Virus record (IMG/VR): IMGVR_UViG_3300029319_004764
Location: 1 to 24,942 of that record
Direction: 5' to 3' (one strand)
Source of the DNA: a virus
Length of the DNA stretch: 24,942 nucleotides
A model generated the notes under the pieces. It ran no database searches and had not been told where the DNA came from. It saw nothing but the letters and a program-made list of their open reading frames with translations. Positions 6,748 to 13,535 of the stretch are shown here, piece after piece. Made by a program: the position numbers and the translations under genes. The stretch's first letter is position 1. Each line of letters begins with the position of its first letter.

Positions 6748-7718
6748 TAATTACCTTCCTTAGTCTGCACTACCATTTTTCGAAACTGGGCAAATAGATC
6801 GGCTAAATCATACGCGCCGAACCCGTCTATCATCATCATAGTTTGAACACCCGTCTTGTTAAACATTAGCTTCGGGTCTTTTAACATGCCCCTAATATAC
6901 TGTGCGCTTTGGGCTGAAATGTTTGGAACATACAACTGCATCATCTTGTAATTCTTTTCAATCAGTTCTCTTTTTTCTACCGTGTTCCTAAAGACCTTGA
7001 GTTTGCTGTCAACACCCTCGGCATACTCAACTAACTCTTGTATCGTGTACGATTTTTCCTCAGAAAGAAAAGGAAATCGCTTAGATACAGTCGCCAAACC
7101 CGCTCCGCCGATGCCGGGGAGGTTGTCACTCTTGTCACCTGCAATTGCTCTAGCAAGTGCGAAGTTTGTTGGGTGGATATCATACTGCTCTAGGATTCTT
7201 TTTTTGTTAAGAATCTCTTTCTGAATTGGTCTGTACAAGATAGTTGAGTCATCACACAACTGGATGAAGTCCTTATCAGAACTTAGGATGATTTTGTGGT
7301 ATTCAGACAGGGCTTGGGACTGAGAGACTAGAGCGATGATATCGTCAGCCTCCACATTTTCAACATAAGACTGCATGATTGGCATTTCATTTAGATACTC
7401 GATCAACCTTTGCTGTTGCCAGTTCTTGTTGTCTTCCTGTTCGCCAGCAGTCATATTGTGAATATCTCTATTAAGACGAACAGGTTTGCGACCGGCTTTA
7501 TAGTTCTTGTCTATAGACTTGCGCTTTTGAGATCCACCGTCCCACGCAACAAATATAAGGTCTGGGTTGATTGTTCTACAGACAGATTGTAGGGATTTGA
7601 TGAAGCCTTTTGTTCCCCCGATGGGTTGACCATTTGTAGACAGGCTTGGATCTACAATGTAGTTTCTCATGAAAAGATTAAGTGCGTCAATAAGTAATAC
7701 TCTTTTTTTACTCGTCAT
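6747..7718 (-). CDS. 5'-3' exonuclease / RNase H of the FEN family (T4 Rnh-like)
   Basis: This 323-residue flap endonuclease-type nuclease would remove RNA primers and 5' flaps from lagging-strand fragments. The metal-binding acids sit where expected: D11 (LLIDALN), D60 (FVAWDGG), E123/D125/D126 (VEADDIIA), D148 and D150 (SSDKDF), and D195/D198 in GDKSDNLPGIGG, which also begins the helix-hairpin-helix DNA-binding motif. Length is close to T4 RNase H (305 residues). It starts at an ATG overlapping the upstream 58-residue ORF by 11 nt and is coupled to the helicase through TAATG. With the helicase, reductase and the small ORF it forms one transcription unit from the promoter at 7937-7965. This matters because the polymerase in this phage lacks any nuclease domain. 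Confidence 0.92.
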   Translation of the reverse strand: MTSKKRVLLIDALNLFMRNYIVDPSLSTNGQPIGGTKGFIKSLQSVCRTINPDLIFVAWDGGSQKRKSIDKNYKAGRKPVRLNRDIHNMTAGEQEDNKNWQQQRLIEYLNEMPIMQSYVENVEADDIIALVSQSQALSEYHKIILSSDKDFIQLCDDSTILYRPIQKEILNKKRILEQYDIHPTNFALARAIAGDKSDNLPGIGGAGLATVSKRFPFLSEEKSYTIQELVEYAEGVDSKLKVFRNTVEKRELIEKNYKMMQLYVPNISAQSAQYIRGMLKDPKLMFNKTGVQTMMMIDGFGAYDLADLFAQFRKMVVQTKEGN

Positions 7719-7884
7719 TATTAAGCTCGATGTTAAGTTCCTTTAAGATTTGTTCCAATTCTTCTTCGAGCTTTCCCTTGTCTTCTTCACTAGCATAGTC
7801 TTCGTTTTTTAGAGCGGTGGCAAAATAAATTGCCTCTTCTATCAATTCGCGATGATGCTCTAGAATTTCTTTCAAACTTTCCAT
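7708..7884 (-). CDS. Small acidic helical protein of unknown function
   Basis: The start is set at the ATG at 7884 (58 residues), with GAGGGAG upstream. A longer frame back to 7965 would read through the terminator and promoter and begin in non-coding sequence. The protein is highly charged and predicted helical (SLKEILEHHRELIEEAIYF, then KLEEELEQILKEL), with an acidic C-terminus. It has no recognised family. It is the first gene behind the promoter at 7937-7965 and overlaps the exonuclease gene by 11 nt, so it is likely translated with it. Confidence 0.7.
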   Translation of the reverse strand: MESLKEILEHHRELIEEAIYFATALKNEDYASEEDKGKLEEELEQILKELNIELNNDE

Positions 7885-7923
7885 ATGATATTCTCCCTCT
7901 ATACATATAGTATGCCGAAAAGG

Positions 7924-7956
7924 AAAAGCCCCACTCACTATAAATGAGATGGGGCT
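7924..7956 (-). terminator. Intrinsic terminator after the His/Arg-rich gene
   Basis: On the minus strand, the stem AGCCCCA / TGGGGCT (7956-7950 with 7933-7927) is extended by an inner CTCA / TGAG pair, with one bulged base and a 7-nt loop, and is followed by TTTTCCTTTT. The interrupted T tract makes it a moderate terminator. It overlaps the promoter at 7937-7965. Confidence 0.7.
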
Positions 7957-7965
7957 AAAAGTCAA
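7937..7965 (-). promoter_or_regulatory. Sigma-70-type promoter embedded in a terminator hairpin
   Basis: On the minus strand a -35 TTGACT (7965-7960), a 17-nt spacer and a -10 TATAGT (7942-7937) lie across the 5' arm and loop of the terminator stem. Initiation about 7 nt beyond the -10 would begin inside the 3' arm, so new transcripts could not form the hairpin. It would drive the 58-residue ORF, exonuclease, helicase and reductase. Confidence 0.7.
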
Positions 7966-7979
7966 GAGTTATTTTTATT

Positions 7980-8312
7980 TTAATGATAGTGAGTTATCCG
8001 GATTACCTTTCTTTTTCCGAGGTATAACCACGGGTCATAATGCCTGTGTTTGTACCTAATTGTGCGGAGTCTTGTTCTTTTTCGCCAAGCCCTATTGTGA
8101 CTATGATAGCTGCGATAGTGCCTATGGTGGCGGTGGGTCCGGTAGACTCTTCTATGTCGATGCGGGTGGTATTCAGATGTAGAAATTTCTAATTCTAAAT
8201 CCCCACCGTCAACATGAGTTACCGTAACAATATCACTATCATGCGCCAGAGCGCTGGGAATGGCTAACAGAAAAGACGCAACAAATGTTAATAAAGCAAT
8301 TTTATATTTCAT
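7980..8312 (-). CDS. Secreted His/Arg-rich protein
   Basis: This 110-residue protein begins with a clear signal peptide (MKYKIALLTFVASFLLAIPS, cleavage after ALA at residue 23). The mature 87 residues hold 15 histidines and many arginines, concentrated at 49-72 (for example HPHRHRR and HRHHRHYRSYHSH) and in the C-terminal tail ITHYH. AAGGAGA lies about 8 nt before the ATG. The composition suggests metal binding or binding to anionic surfaces such as lipopolysaccharide, DNA or peptidoglycan in the periplasm; none of this is shown by a named domain. The gene follows UvsX by 40 nt and ends at a terminator, so it closes the gp32-UvsX unit. I do not recognise a family. Confidence 0.78.
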   Translation of the reverse strand: MKYKIALLTFVASFLLAIPSALAHDSDIVTVTHVDGGDLELEISTSEYHPHRHRRVYRTHRHHRHYRSYHSHNRAWRKRTRLRTIRYKHRHYDPWLYLGKRKVIRITHYH

Positions 8313-8352
8313 TTCATTCTCCTTCTAATATTAGACGATAAACTGATTCAAT

Positions 8353-9456
8353 TTATTCACCCTTTTCTTCATAAAAATCTTCAGCCTTGCCCAATCGTTG
8401 GTCAAACTTCTGAATGACTTCCTCGTCCATAACATCATAAACACGCTGCTTAAAGGCTGGGTCTGCCATCTTTTGTTCCCACTTAGAAGGCTGGAACTTC
8501 TCTACTTTGCCATCACCCATTTCCAAAGAATACCAAGCACCAGAGGAGGTCATATACTTTGAGCCTTTAATTGCCTCAAACAAACTTTGGTCATCCTGTA
8601 CACCAATGTCATCAGTGCCCCATAGAATCTTAAAGTTGCATTGGCGACCTTGGGTTCCGAACCTACTCTTCTCCAGCTTGACCTTAACCTCAGAGCCAAT
8701 ACGGAAACCACTTTCATCTGTGATGTAAGCAGCCTTAGCCTTGCGACCTGTCAGCCAGACACGCAAAGAATATGCGTAGATCATAGCCTTGCCACCGGGA
8801 GTGACATAAGGTGTGGTTAAAGCCTCTGCTGGTCTGTTGGTAATGTTAGTCTTCAACTGGTTAAGTACCAAGAATGTTGATTGACTATTGGCAATCGGAA
8901 CAGTCAACTTTGACATCCCTTTAGCCAAGATTCTTGCCTTTACTGCCATGGAAGACTGCGGATTAAAGTCTCCTTCCACATCGGATATAGCAGGTGTAAG
9001 AGCAAGAGAGTCCCAAATAAAAAGCATACGGTTTTCATTATTAGCCAAAAGGTCTTCAATAGTTTCCAGCACAAACTCAACAGACTGAGCTTGAACATAA
9101 AGTAGAGTACTGACATCACATCCTGCCTTTTCCAAGAACGCAGGATCAATGGCGGACTCAGAATCAAAATAGACTACATCAATACCTTTTTTCTGAGCGT
9201 TTGCTGCAACTTGTGCTGCCAAAAATGACTTACCTGTTGCTTCAAGACCTGCAATCTCCGTTACTTTGCCGACTGGAATACCAGCCAACTTTCCTTTACA
9301 AATAATAGAATCTAACCATCTAGACCCTGTGGGAATCCAATCCGTAACTTCGGTTGGATTTTCCTCATTTAGGTTGTGTGCCACAGTCATACCCGCTCGC
9401 TTGTTAATCAGCTTACGCATATCAGCCATGGACAATTTACCTGCTGCTTTTGCCAT
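8353..9456 (-). CDS. uvsX: UvsX-like RecA-family recombinase
   Basis: This 367-residue strand-exchange ATPase is of the RecA/UvsX family and is used for recombination-dependent replication and repair. The start at 9456 has AAAGGAG upstream; an extension to 9516 would run through the terminator at 9470-9500. Landmarks are ITGSRWLD-like PTGSRWLDSI at about 42-51, Walker A GLEATGKS at 70-77, YFDSESAID (catalytic glutamate) at about 96-104, Walker B LFIWDSLAL, the L2-like region with FLVLNQLKTN, and VTPGGKAMIYAYSLRVWL. The C-terminus is acidic (EDFYEEKGE). It lies between gp32 and the His/Arg-rich gene; an intrinsic terminator upstream suggests it is made by read-through at lower levels than gp32. 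Confidence 0.93.
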   Translation of the reverse strand: MAKAAGKLSMADMRKLINKRAGMTVAHNLNEENPTEVTDWIPTGSRWLDSIICKGKLAGIPVGKVTEIAGLEATGKSFLAAQVAANAQKKGIDVVYFDSESAIDPAFLEKAGCDVSTLLYVQAQSVEFVLETIEDLLANNENRMLFIWDSLALTPAISDVEGDFNPQSSMAVKARILAKGMSKLTVPIANSQSTFLVLNQLKTNITNRPAEALTTPYVTPGGKAMIYAYSLRVWLTGRKAKAAYITDESGFRIGSEVKVKLEKSRFGTQGRQCNFKILWGTDDIGVQDDQSLFEAIKGSKYMTSSGAWYSLEMGDGKVEKFQPSKWEQKMADPAFKQRVYDVMDEEVIQKFDQRLGKAEDFYEEKGE

Positions 9457-9469
9457 AATTTCTCCTTTA

Positions 9470-9500
9470 AAAATAAGGAGGGGAGCACTAACTCCCCTCC
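9470..9500 (-). terminator. Strong intrinsic terminator between gp32 and uvsX
   Basis: On the minus strand a perfect 9-bp stem GGAGGGGAG / CTCCCCTCC (9500-9492 with 9485-9477) with a 6-nt loop is followed by TTATTTTTA. It begins 5 nt after the gp32 stop codon. It fits attenuation so that gp32 transcripts exceed uvsX transcripts, since no separate uvsX promoter is visible. Confidence 0.85.
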
Positions 9501-9505
9501 CGCCA

Positions 9506-10249
9506 TCAACCAACAAGCTCTTGAAGCGCCGCCTCTACATCATTAGAAGGAGCATTATACTTACTAGTTTCACTTGAATTCTCCTCCGCGTCAAGGTCGG
9601 AGTTCATGGCTTCGTCCAAGATAGCGGCGACATCCCCTGTCGTTTTCCTCTCAAAGAGAGTATCAAAATCAGGGACATTATCAATTAGCTCCTGACAATC
9701 TGTATCGCCATCTTCACATAGTGGAGAAGATTTTCGCCGAGGGGTCACAGAGGTTCTCGGGTAAAGCTGACCGGGGTCCTTTGCATATTTTAAAACAAGG
9801 TCTACCCCGTCCTCGGCGTCCGTAATGTCTCCGAAGTCAGGATTCAACACAAGGCTCAAAAGCTCTTGATAAACTGTCTTGCTATACCCCCAGACTCGCA
9901 CACCCTCTTTTTCCTCTCCCCTTACCATAACTGGGGAGAAGAACCTTTGTCGAGCAAAAAGCTTTTTAGCCATGTTAATGCTTTCTGTGTCCCCTTGGTT
10001 GAAAAGCTTTGTTGCGAAGTCGCACACAGGGCACTCTTCACCAAAGTTTCTTTTTGGACACAGGAACCCGTTTTGCTTTCCGACATTATAGTGAAAGTGA
10101 AATTCCTTAAAAGGATCTCCATCTTCAGAGGGGAGAATACGAACTGTATGTTCTCCTTCCGTAATTTTCCAAAAGTCAGATTTGCCGCCCTTGCCATTGC
10201 CTTGGGCAGCCGCCAATTTTGCTTTCATTTTCTTAAGATCAATTCCCAT
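9506..10249 (-). CDS. Single-stranded DNA-binding protein, T4 gp32 type
   Basis: This 247-residue protein coats single-stranded DNA at the fork. The N-terminus is basic (LKKMKAKLAAAQ), as in the cooperative-binding arm of gp32. The zinc ligands match the gp32 pattern: H51-x12-C64-x8-C73-x2-C76 (HFHYNVGKQ, FLCPKRN, EECPVC), against H-x12-C-x9-C-x2-C in T4. The core has ARQRFFSPVMV and VWGYSKTVYQEL; the C-terminal ~60 residues are strongly acidic and end in EAALQELVG, the usual protein-interaction tail. AAAGGAG lies 6 nt before the ATG. It stands first behind a perfect-consensus promoter and directly before a strong terminator, consistent with very high expression. Confidence 0.92.
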   Translation of the reverse strand: MGIDLKKMKAKLAAAQGNGKGGKSDFWKITEGEHTVRILPSEDGDPFKEFHFHYNVGKQNGFLCPKRNFGEECPVCDFATKLFNQGDTESINMAKKLFARQRFFSPVMVRGEEKEGVRVWGYSKTVYQELLSLVLNPDFGDITDAEDGVDLVLKYAKDPGQLYPRTSVTPRRKSSPLCEDGDTDCQELIDNVPDFDTLFERKTTGDVAAILDEAMNSDLDAEENSSETSKYNAPSNDVEAALQELVG

Positions 10250-10278
10250 TAGTTCTCCTTTATCAAAGTTATGTGTGT

Positions 10279-10307
10279 ATTATAAAATACACTCTTTTGT
10301 TTGTCAA
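10279..10307 (-). promoter_or_regulatory. Perfect-consensus sigma-70 promoter for gp32
   Basis: On the minus strand TTGACA (10307-10302), a 17-nt spacer and TATAAT (10284-10279) match the sigma-70 consensus at every position, preceded by an A tract (10311-10318 on the complementary strand) that could act as an UP element. It is followed by the gp32 ribosome-binding site and ATG at 10249. Confidence 0.9.
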
Positions 10308-10319
10308 CACTTTTTTTTA

Positions 10320-11162
10320 TTATTGCACTTGGCTGCTTCTTGCAACGAAATAGGCGTATTTTTGTTCGTAATTGGTGGGGAATATGCCATAAGATATATT
10401 CACATTTTCCATTTGTGGCTTTTCTAAAATTTGCTCTTTAATGCTGTTCAAAAGTTTCTTGTCAGTCTTCAACTCTTCTTCAGGAATTGCATAGTAATAT
10501 GACTTTTCCCCAAGATTATCTAAGTCAAAAAACGGGCTCTCCTCCCCTGTATCAGGATTTAGAATGCCAAAGGTTGCAATTCTGGAAGTTTCCTTTGGTT
10601 TAGAGAAAGTTCCGATGATTTTCTTTTGGTTCTTAAAAACATTAATCATGTGAATAGTAGATACCAAAACTTCATTTAAGAAATCATAGTAGCCCATGAT
10701 TGGAGCACCGTCTATGATTTTATCTAACAAAGCGTTATCAGCAATATACATGTTTTGAAAAACGCCGGATCGAGCGTACTCTTGCAGTACTTTGAAGCAA
10801 GTTCGCTCTTGCAAAGTCCTCAACTCAGACAACGAATTCAAATCTGGTCTGATGTACAAGATACTAACTTTTGTCTTCTTATGAAGATATTCTAAAATTC
10901 TTAGTGCGGCTCCAGATATAATTGATGCGCCTGACAACACAAACAAAGCTTCGCCTTCAATATTGTTAAATCTCCTAGACAAATCCGGCACAGCCTCTTC
11001 ATACTTTTCTGGGTGATCGCACTCGTCCAGCTCAATAAACCTAGAGTTGCCAATGTCTTCTGGTAGTTCCCAATCAATAGTATAACCATTATACTGTGGG
11101 TACTGCAAAAATTTATTTACAATGTTGTGCCCTACCGAGCCTAGTCCTACTATTGTATACAT
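10320..11162 (-). CDS. Divergent FtsZ/tubulin-like protein
   Basis: This 280-residue protein has several segments that line up in order with the FtsZ nucleotide-binding domain. IVGLGSVGHNIVNKF at 4-18 parallels the FtsZ V-x-G-x-G-G-x-G-x-N-x-V-N start. EALFVLSGASIISGAALRIL at 71-90 sits where FtsZ has A-G-x-GGGTGTG-AAP-V-V. Then come a strand (VSILYIRPDL, about 99-108), a helix (LRTLQERTCFKVLQEYA) and YIADNALLDKI at 129-139, parallel to the FtsZ IPNDRLLEI element. The tubulin signature G-G-x-T-G-T/S-G is degenerate, so GTP binding may be altered or lost. It is shorter than FtsZ and its C-terminal domain is not recognisable to me. AAGGAA precedes the ATG; the gene overlaps the polymerase gene by 13 nt. 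This is inference from motif order, not a database match; a Rossmann-type dehydrogenase is the main alternative for the N-terminus. Confidence 0.6.
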   Translation of the reverse strand: MYTIVGLGSVGHNIVNKFLQYPQYNGYTIDWELPEDIGNSRFIELDECDHPEKYEEAVPDLSRRFNNIEGEALFVLSGASIISGAALRILEYLHKKTKVSILYIRPDLNSLSELRTLQERTCFKVLQEYARSGVFQNMYIADNALLDKIIDGAPIMGYYDFLNEVLVSTIHMINVFKNQKKIIGTFSKPKETSRIATFGILNPDTGEESPFFDLDNLGEKSYYYAIPEEELKTDKKLLNSIKEQILEKPQMENVNISYGIFPTNYEQKYAYFVARSSQVQ

Positions 11163-12340
11163 AATTCCTTCATCTCTCCGAAGTTCTTTCCTGCCGACAC
11201 ATTTACTTTAAATGTGCCAAAGGGTGTATTTGAGAACTCTTTGACCAGCATGTTTATCACACTTAGGTCTTGTTTGTCAAGGTCTAAAACAATACTGTCA
11301 TGAATAATAAATGCGATGTTTGATTTTAAATCTCGCAGTGCCTCTTTTATCAAGAAAGCCCTGTCCATAATTAAATCACTACATGTGCTTTGAATAATAT
11401 AGTTTAGCGAGTGATACTCATCGCTTTCTATTTCTCTTTTGTAATAGTTTTTTACAGACTTACCATCCCAATATTCATTCATTACCTTCTTTCTGTCATA
11501 GTGCTTGTCCAAAGCTTTGTCTTTAGAATTAGGATTATAAAGCCACGAAAAGATATTCTTCTTTGCCTGCTCTCTTTCAATGCTGCCTTCGTACAAATTT
11601 TTGATATTCCAGTCGTGTATGTCCCCGTCTGGCTGTGGCATGCCGAGTAAACCTATCAGCACCCTTAGTTCAGCCGCATTGTAATCCAGTTCAACAAACA
11701 TATCGTTGTTTGGCTGAAGCACATTTCGAAACCTTTTGTCCATGGTAAGTATGGGGAATGAATTTCTTTTCGTAGTCAGCCTACCAGTCTTAGTGCCAAA
11801 GGGGTTGTAATTGATATAAGGCGACGCTGATTTAAATCTTTTGAAGAACTCTCTTGTTCTTGGATTCTCGTAAGATTCCTTAAGGGGCTCTAGGTTTACA
11901 TTCAATCTTTGATTAGATATTTCTGTGGTGATAGATACAATTTTCTGCTGTAGTTCGTAGTTGTCTGGTCTCTGGTATGTGTCAAACACATGCTGCGTAA
12001 TTTTGTTTTTTACCTCGCAGAAATCCTTTACAAATTGTTCTGGCAAAAGGTCAAAGAAGCAGTTCTGGTTTAGGTCTACCTTGGCAATCGCAAAAGATTT
12101 GTAGAATGCCTGCATTTTTTTCCAAGCCAAGTCAAATTCTTCTTGATGATGGGGTGGGCAGATCTCAGCCAATGTTTTACCCTTGGCGTATATCTCAGCA
12201 TACTCTATTTGATGATTTTCCAAAAACGACGAATATGCCCAAGTTTTGGTCAAATTGGAAGGAATATGATTATGTACCATATTTCCTTCTAAGTAAATGC
12301 CGACGCAGTATTCTTTATCATCTAATGCTTGAAATAACAA
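11150..12340 (-). CDS. Family A DNA polymerase, polymerase domain only
   Basis: This protein has 396 residues against about 600-930 for full PolA enzymes. Present are GTKTGRLTT (182-190), motif A DYNAAELR (209-216), the O-helix R246-x3-K250-x3-F254-x3-Y258, NYIIQSTCSDLI (303-314) and motif C IHDS (336-339), so the three carboxylate/O-helix centres are intact. The residue matching E. coli Phe762 is Phe. The usual Tyr-Gly end of the O-helix is Tyr-Asn. There is no 3'-5' or 5'-3' exonuclease domain; the first ~100 residues are not recognised. The longest frame begins at a TTG (12340) one base after the previous stop, without a clear Shine-Dalgarno. An internal ATG at 12280 has AAGGAA upstream and a TATAAT at 12341-12346 (weak -35) and is an alternative start. 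It would be the phage replicase. Confidence 0.9.
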   Translation of the reverse strand: MLFQALDDKEYCVGIYLEGNMVHNHIPSNLTKTWAYSSFLENHQIEYAEIYAKGKTLAEICPPHHQEEFDLAWKKMQAFYKSFAIAKVDLNQNCFFDLLPEQFVKDFCEVKNKITQHVFDTYQRPDNYELQQKIVSITTEISNQRLNVNLEPLKESYENPRTREFFKRFKSASPYINYNPFGTKTGRLTTKRNSFPILTMDKRFRNVLQPNNDMFVELDYNAAELRVLIGLLGMPQPDGDIHDWNIKNLYEGSIEREQAKKNIFSWLYNPNSKDKALDKHYDRKKVMNEYWDGKSVKNYYKREIESDEYHSLNYIIQSTCSDLIMDRAFLIKEALRDLKSNIAFIIHDSIVLDLDKQDLSVINMLVKEFSNTPFGTFKVNVSAGKNFGEMKELCIQ

Positions 12341-12341
12341 A

Positions 12342-13526
12342 TTATATCCATGTTAGTTGAGACTTTATCTTATCATTAACATAATCTAAAGCAGACTCAA
12401 AGTCAAGAAAATTATATATTTGCTCTACCTTCAGCATTTCACGAGATATTAGAGTATCGGCAACATTTTTTTGAGATTCATCTAATTTAATCTTATAATA
12501 CAGTTTGAGCCAGAATAAGTCGCTATAATCCTCACCATACTTTTCACTATCTACTTTCTTTCTTTCGACTGCAATCATGTTTGATTGACCATATTCCTGA
12601 CATTGGTAATTAGTGACTCTCTCCCCCTCTATTATGGCGATAGGAGAAATGGATGTATACGCAGAATACATTTGTTTAATGTAAACTTTTAAATTATCTA
12701 TGTCATACATGTATGTTTTAAAATAGCATGTATCAAAAACATTATCTATCGTTAAGTTATACTCGTTCATATATTTTTTCATGGCTGGGGAGTTTAAATT
12801 TGCCACGAGTCGAAAGGGGGCATTTCTATCGATCAAAAATCCATATTTTGCTGCCGCTAAAGTATAAAATTCAAAGTTTGGGCTCTGTATGTATTTGCTA
12901 ATTTTTGAAAAGCTTCTGGTGAAGCTCTCTTTTGAAGTTTCTACGCAAAGACCTGTTGAAGTTGGATTAAAATACTTTGACATTATTAAACCGCTTTTTG
13001 TTATCGGAATTTTTTGTGCAATACTTGGGTAAAAATCATTAAAAAATATTTTAATAAAATCATCTATATTTAATATTTTGTCTTCATTTTTTTTATATAA
13101 TAAATTTCCATTAATAAAAGTCTTGTACAGTTCATCTATTTTTTCATCATAAAAAACATGCGGGGATGACCAGCCTTCATGTGCGTCCCACTTATTAGTC
13201 AAAAATTTATCAGGGACTATTTTTGATCTTGCCTCAAGCCTTATGTAGTTTCTAAAATCCTCAAAAGCGTCAGCAACAAAATTCAAACACTGAACACTAA
13301 GATTGTTGTTAGTATTTATCTCCTTAAGATAAGATTCATTAACATTGACGGTGTTGTTTTTTCCATCTATTCTGCCATAATATACTTGCTTTCCCGCAAA
13401 AAAACTGTGAGAAACAACATCGCTGGGGTATGACTTGGTATACGCATCATTTACCGAAAAAGCATTTTTTGCATTTCCGGAGGTTTTTTCTTGAAAGCCA
13501 GCACCTTTTTGTTTCTTGTATGACAT
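12342..13526 (-). CDS. Unknown 394-residue protein between tail and replication modules
   Basis: I do not recognise this family. The protein is soluble-looking, rich in Asn, Lys, Tyr and Phe, without signal peptide or membrane segment. Its visible segments are FVADAFEDFRNYIRLEARSK (near residue 83), WSSPHVFYDEKIDELYKTF, TLAAAKYGFLIDRNAPFRL, and an aromatic-rich VFDTCYFKTYMYDIDNLKV. Nothing resembles a DEDD 3'-5' exonuclease, which rules it out as the missing proofreading domain as far as I can see. AGGAA lies before the ATG; it starts 9 nt after the hub gene and ends 1 nt before the polymerase frame. Immediate linkage to baseplate genes makes a virion (baseplate) protein the most natural guess. 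The coding sequence is more AT-rich than most of the window. Confidence 0.75.
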   Translation of the reverse strand: MSYKKQKGAGFQEKTSGNAKNAFSVNDAYTKSYPSDVVSHSFFAGKQVYYGRIDGKNNTVNVNESYLKEINTNNNLSVQCLNFVADAFEDFRNYIRLEARSKIVPDKFLTNKWDAHEGWSSPHVFYDEKIDELYKTFINGNLLYKKNEDKILNIDDFIKIFFNDFYPSIAQKIPITKSGLIMSKYFNPTSTGLCVETSKESFTRSFSKISKYIQSPNFEFYTLAAAKYGFLIDRNAPFRLVANLNSPAMKKYMNEYNLTIDNVFDTCYFKTYMYDIDNLKVYIKQMYSAYTSISPIAIIEGERVTNYQCQEYGQSNMIAVERKKVDSEKYGEDYSDLFWLKLYYKIKLDESQKNVADTLISREMLKVEQIYNFLDFESALDYVNDKIKSQLTWI

Positions 13527-13535
13527 TGTTAATTC

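Noticed and set aside
12342-13526. The missing 3'-5' exonuclease partner of the polymerase
   Set aside because: No DxE or DEDD-type exonuclease motifs could be found in the protein.
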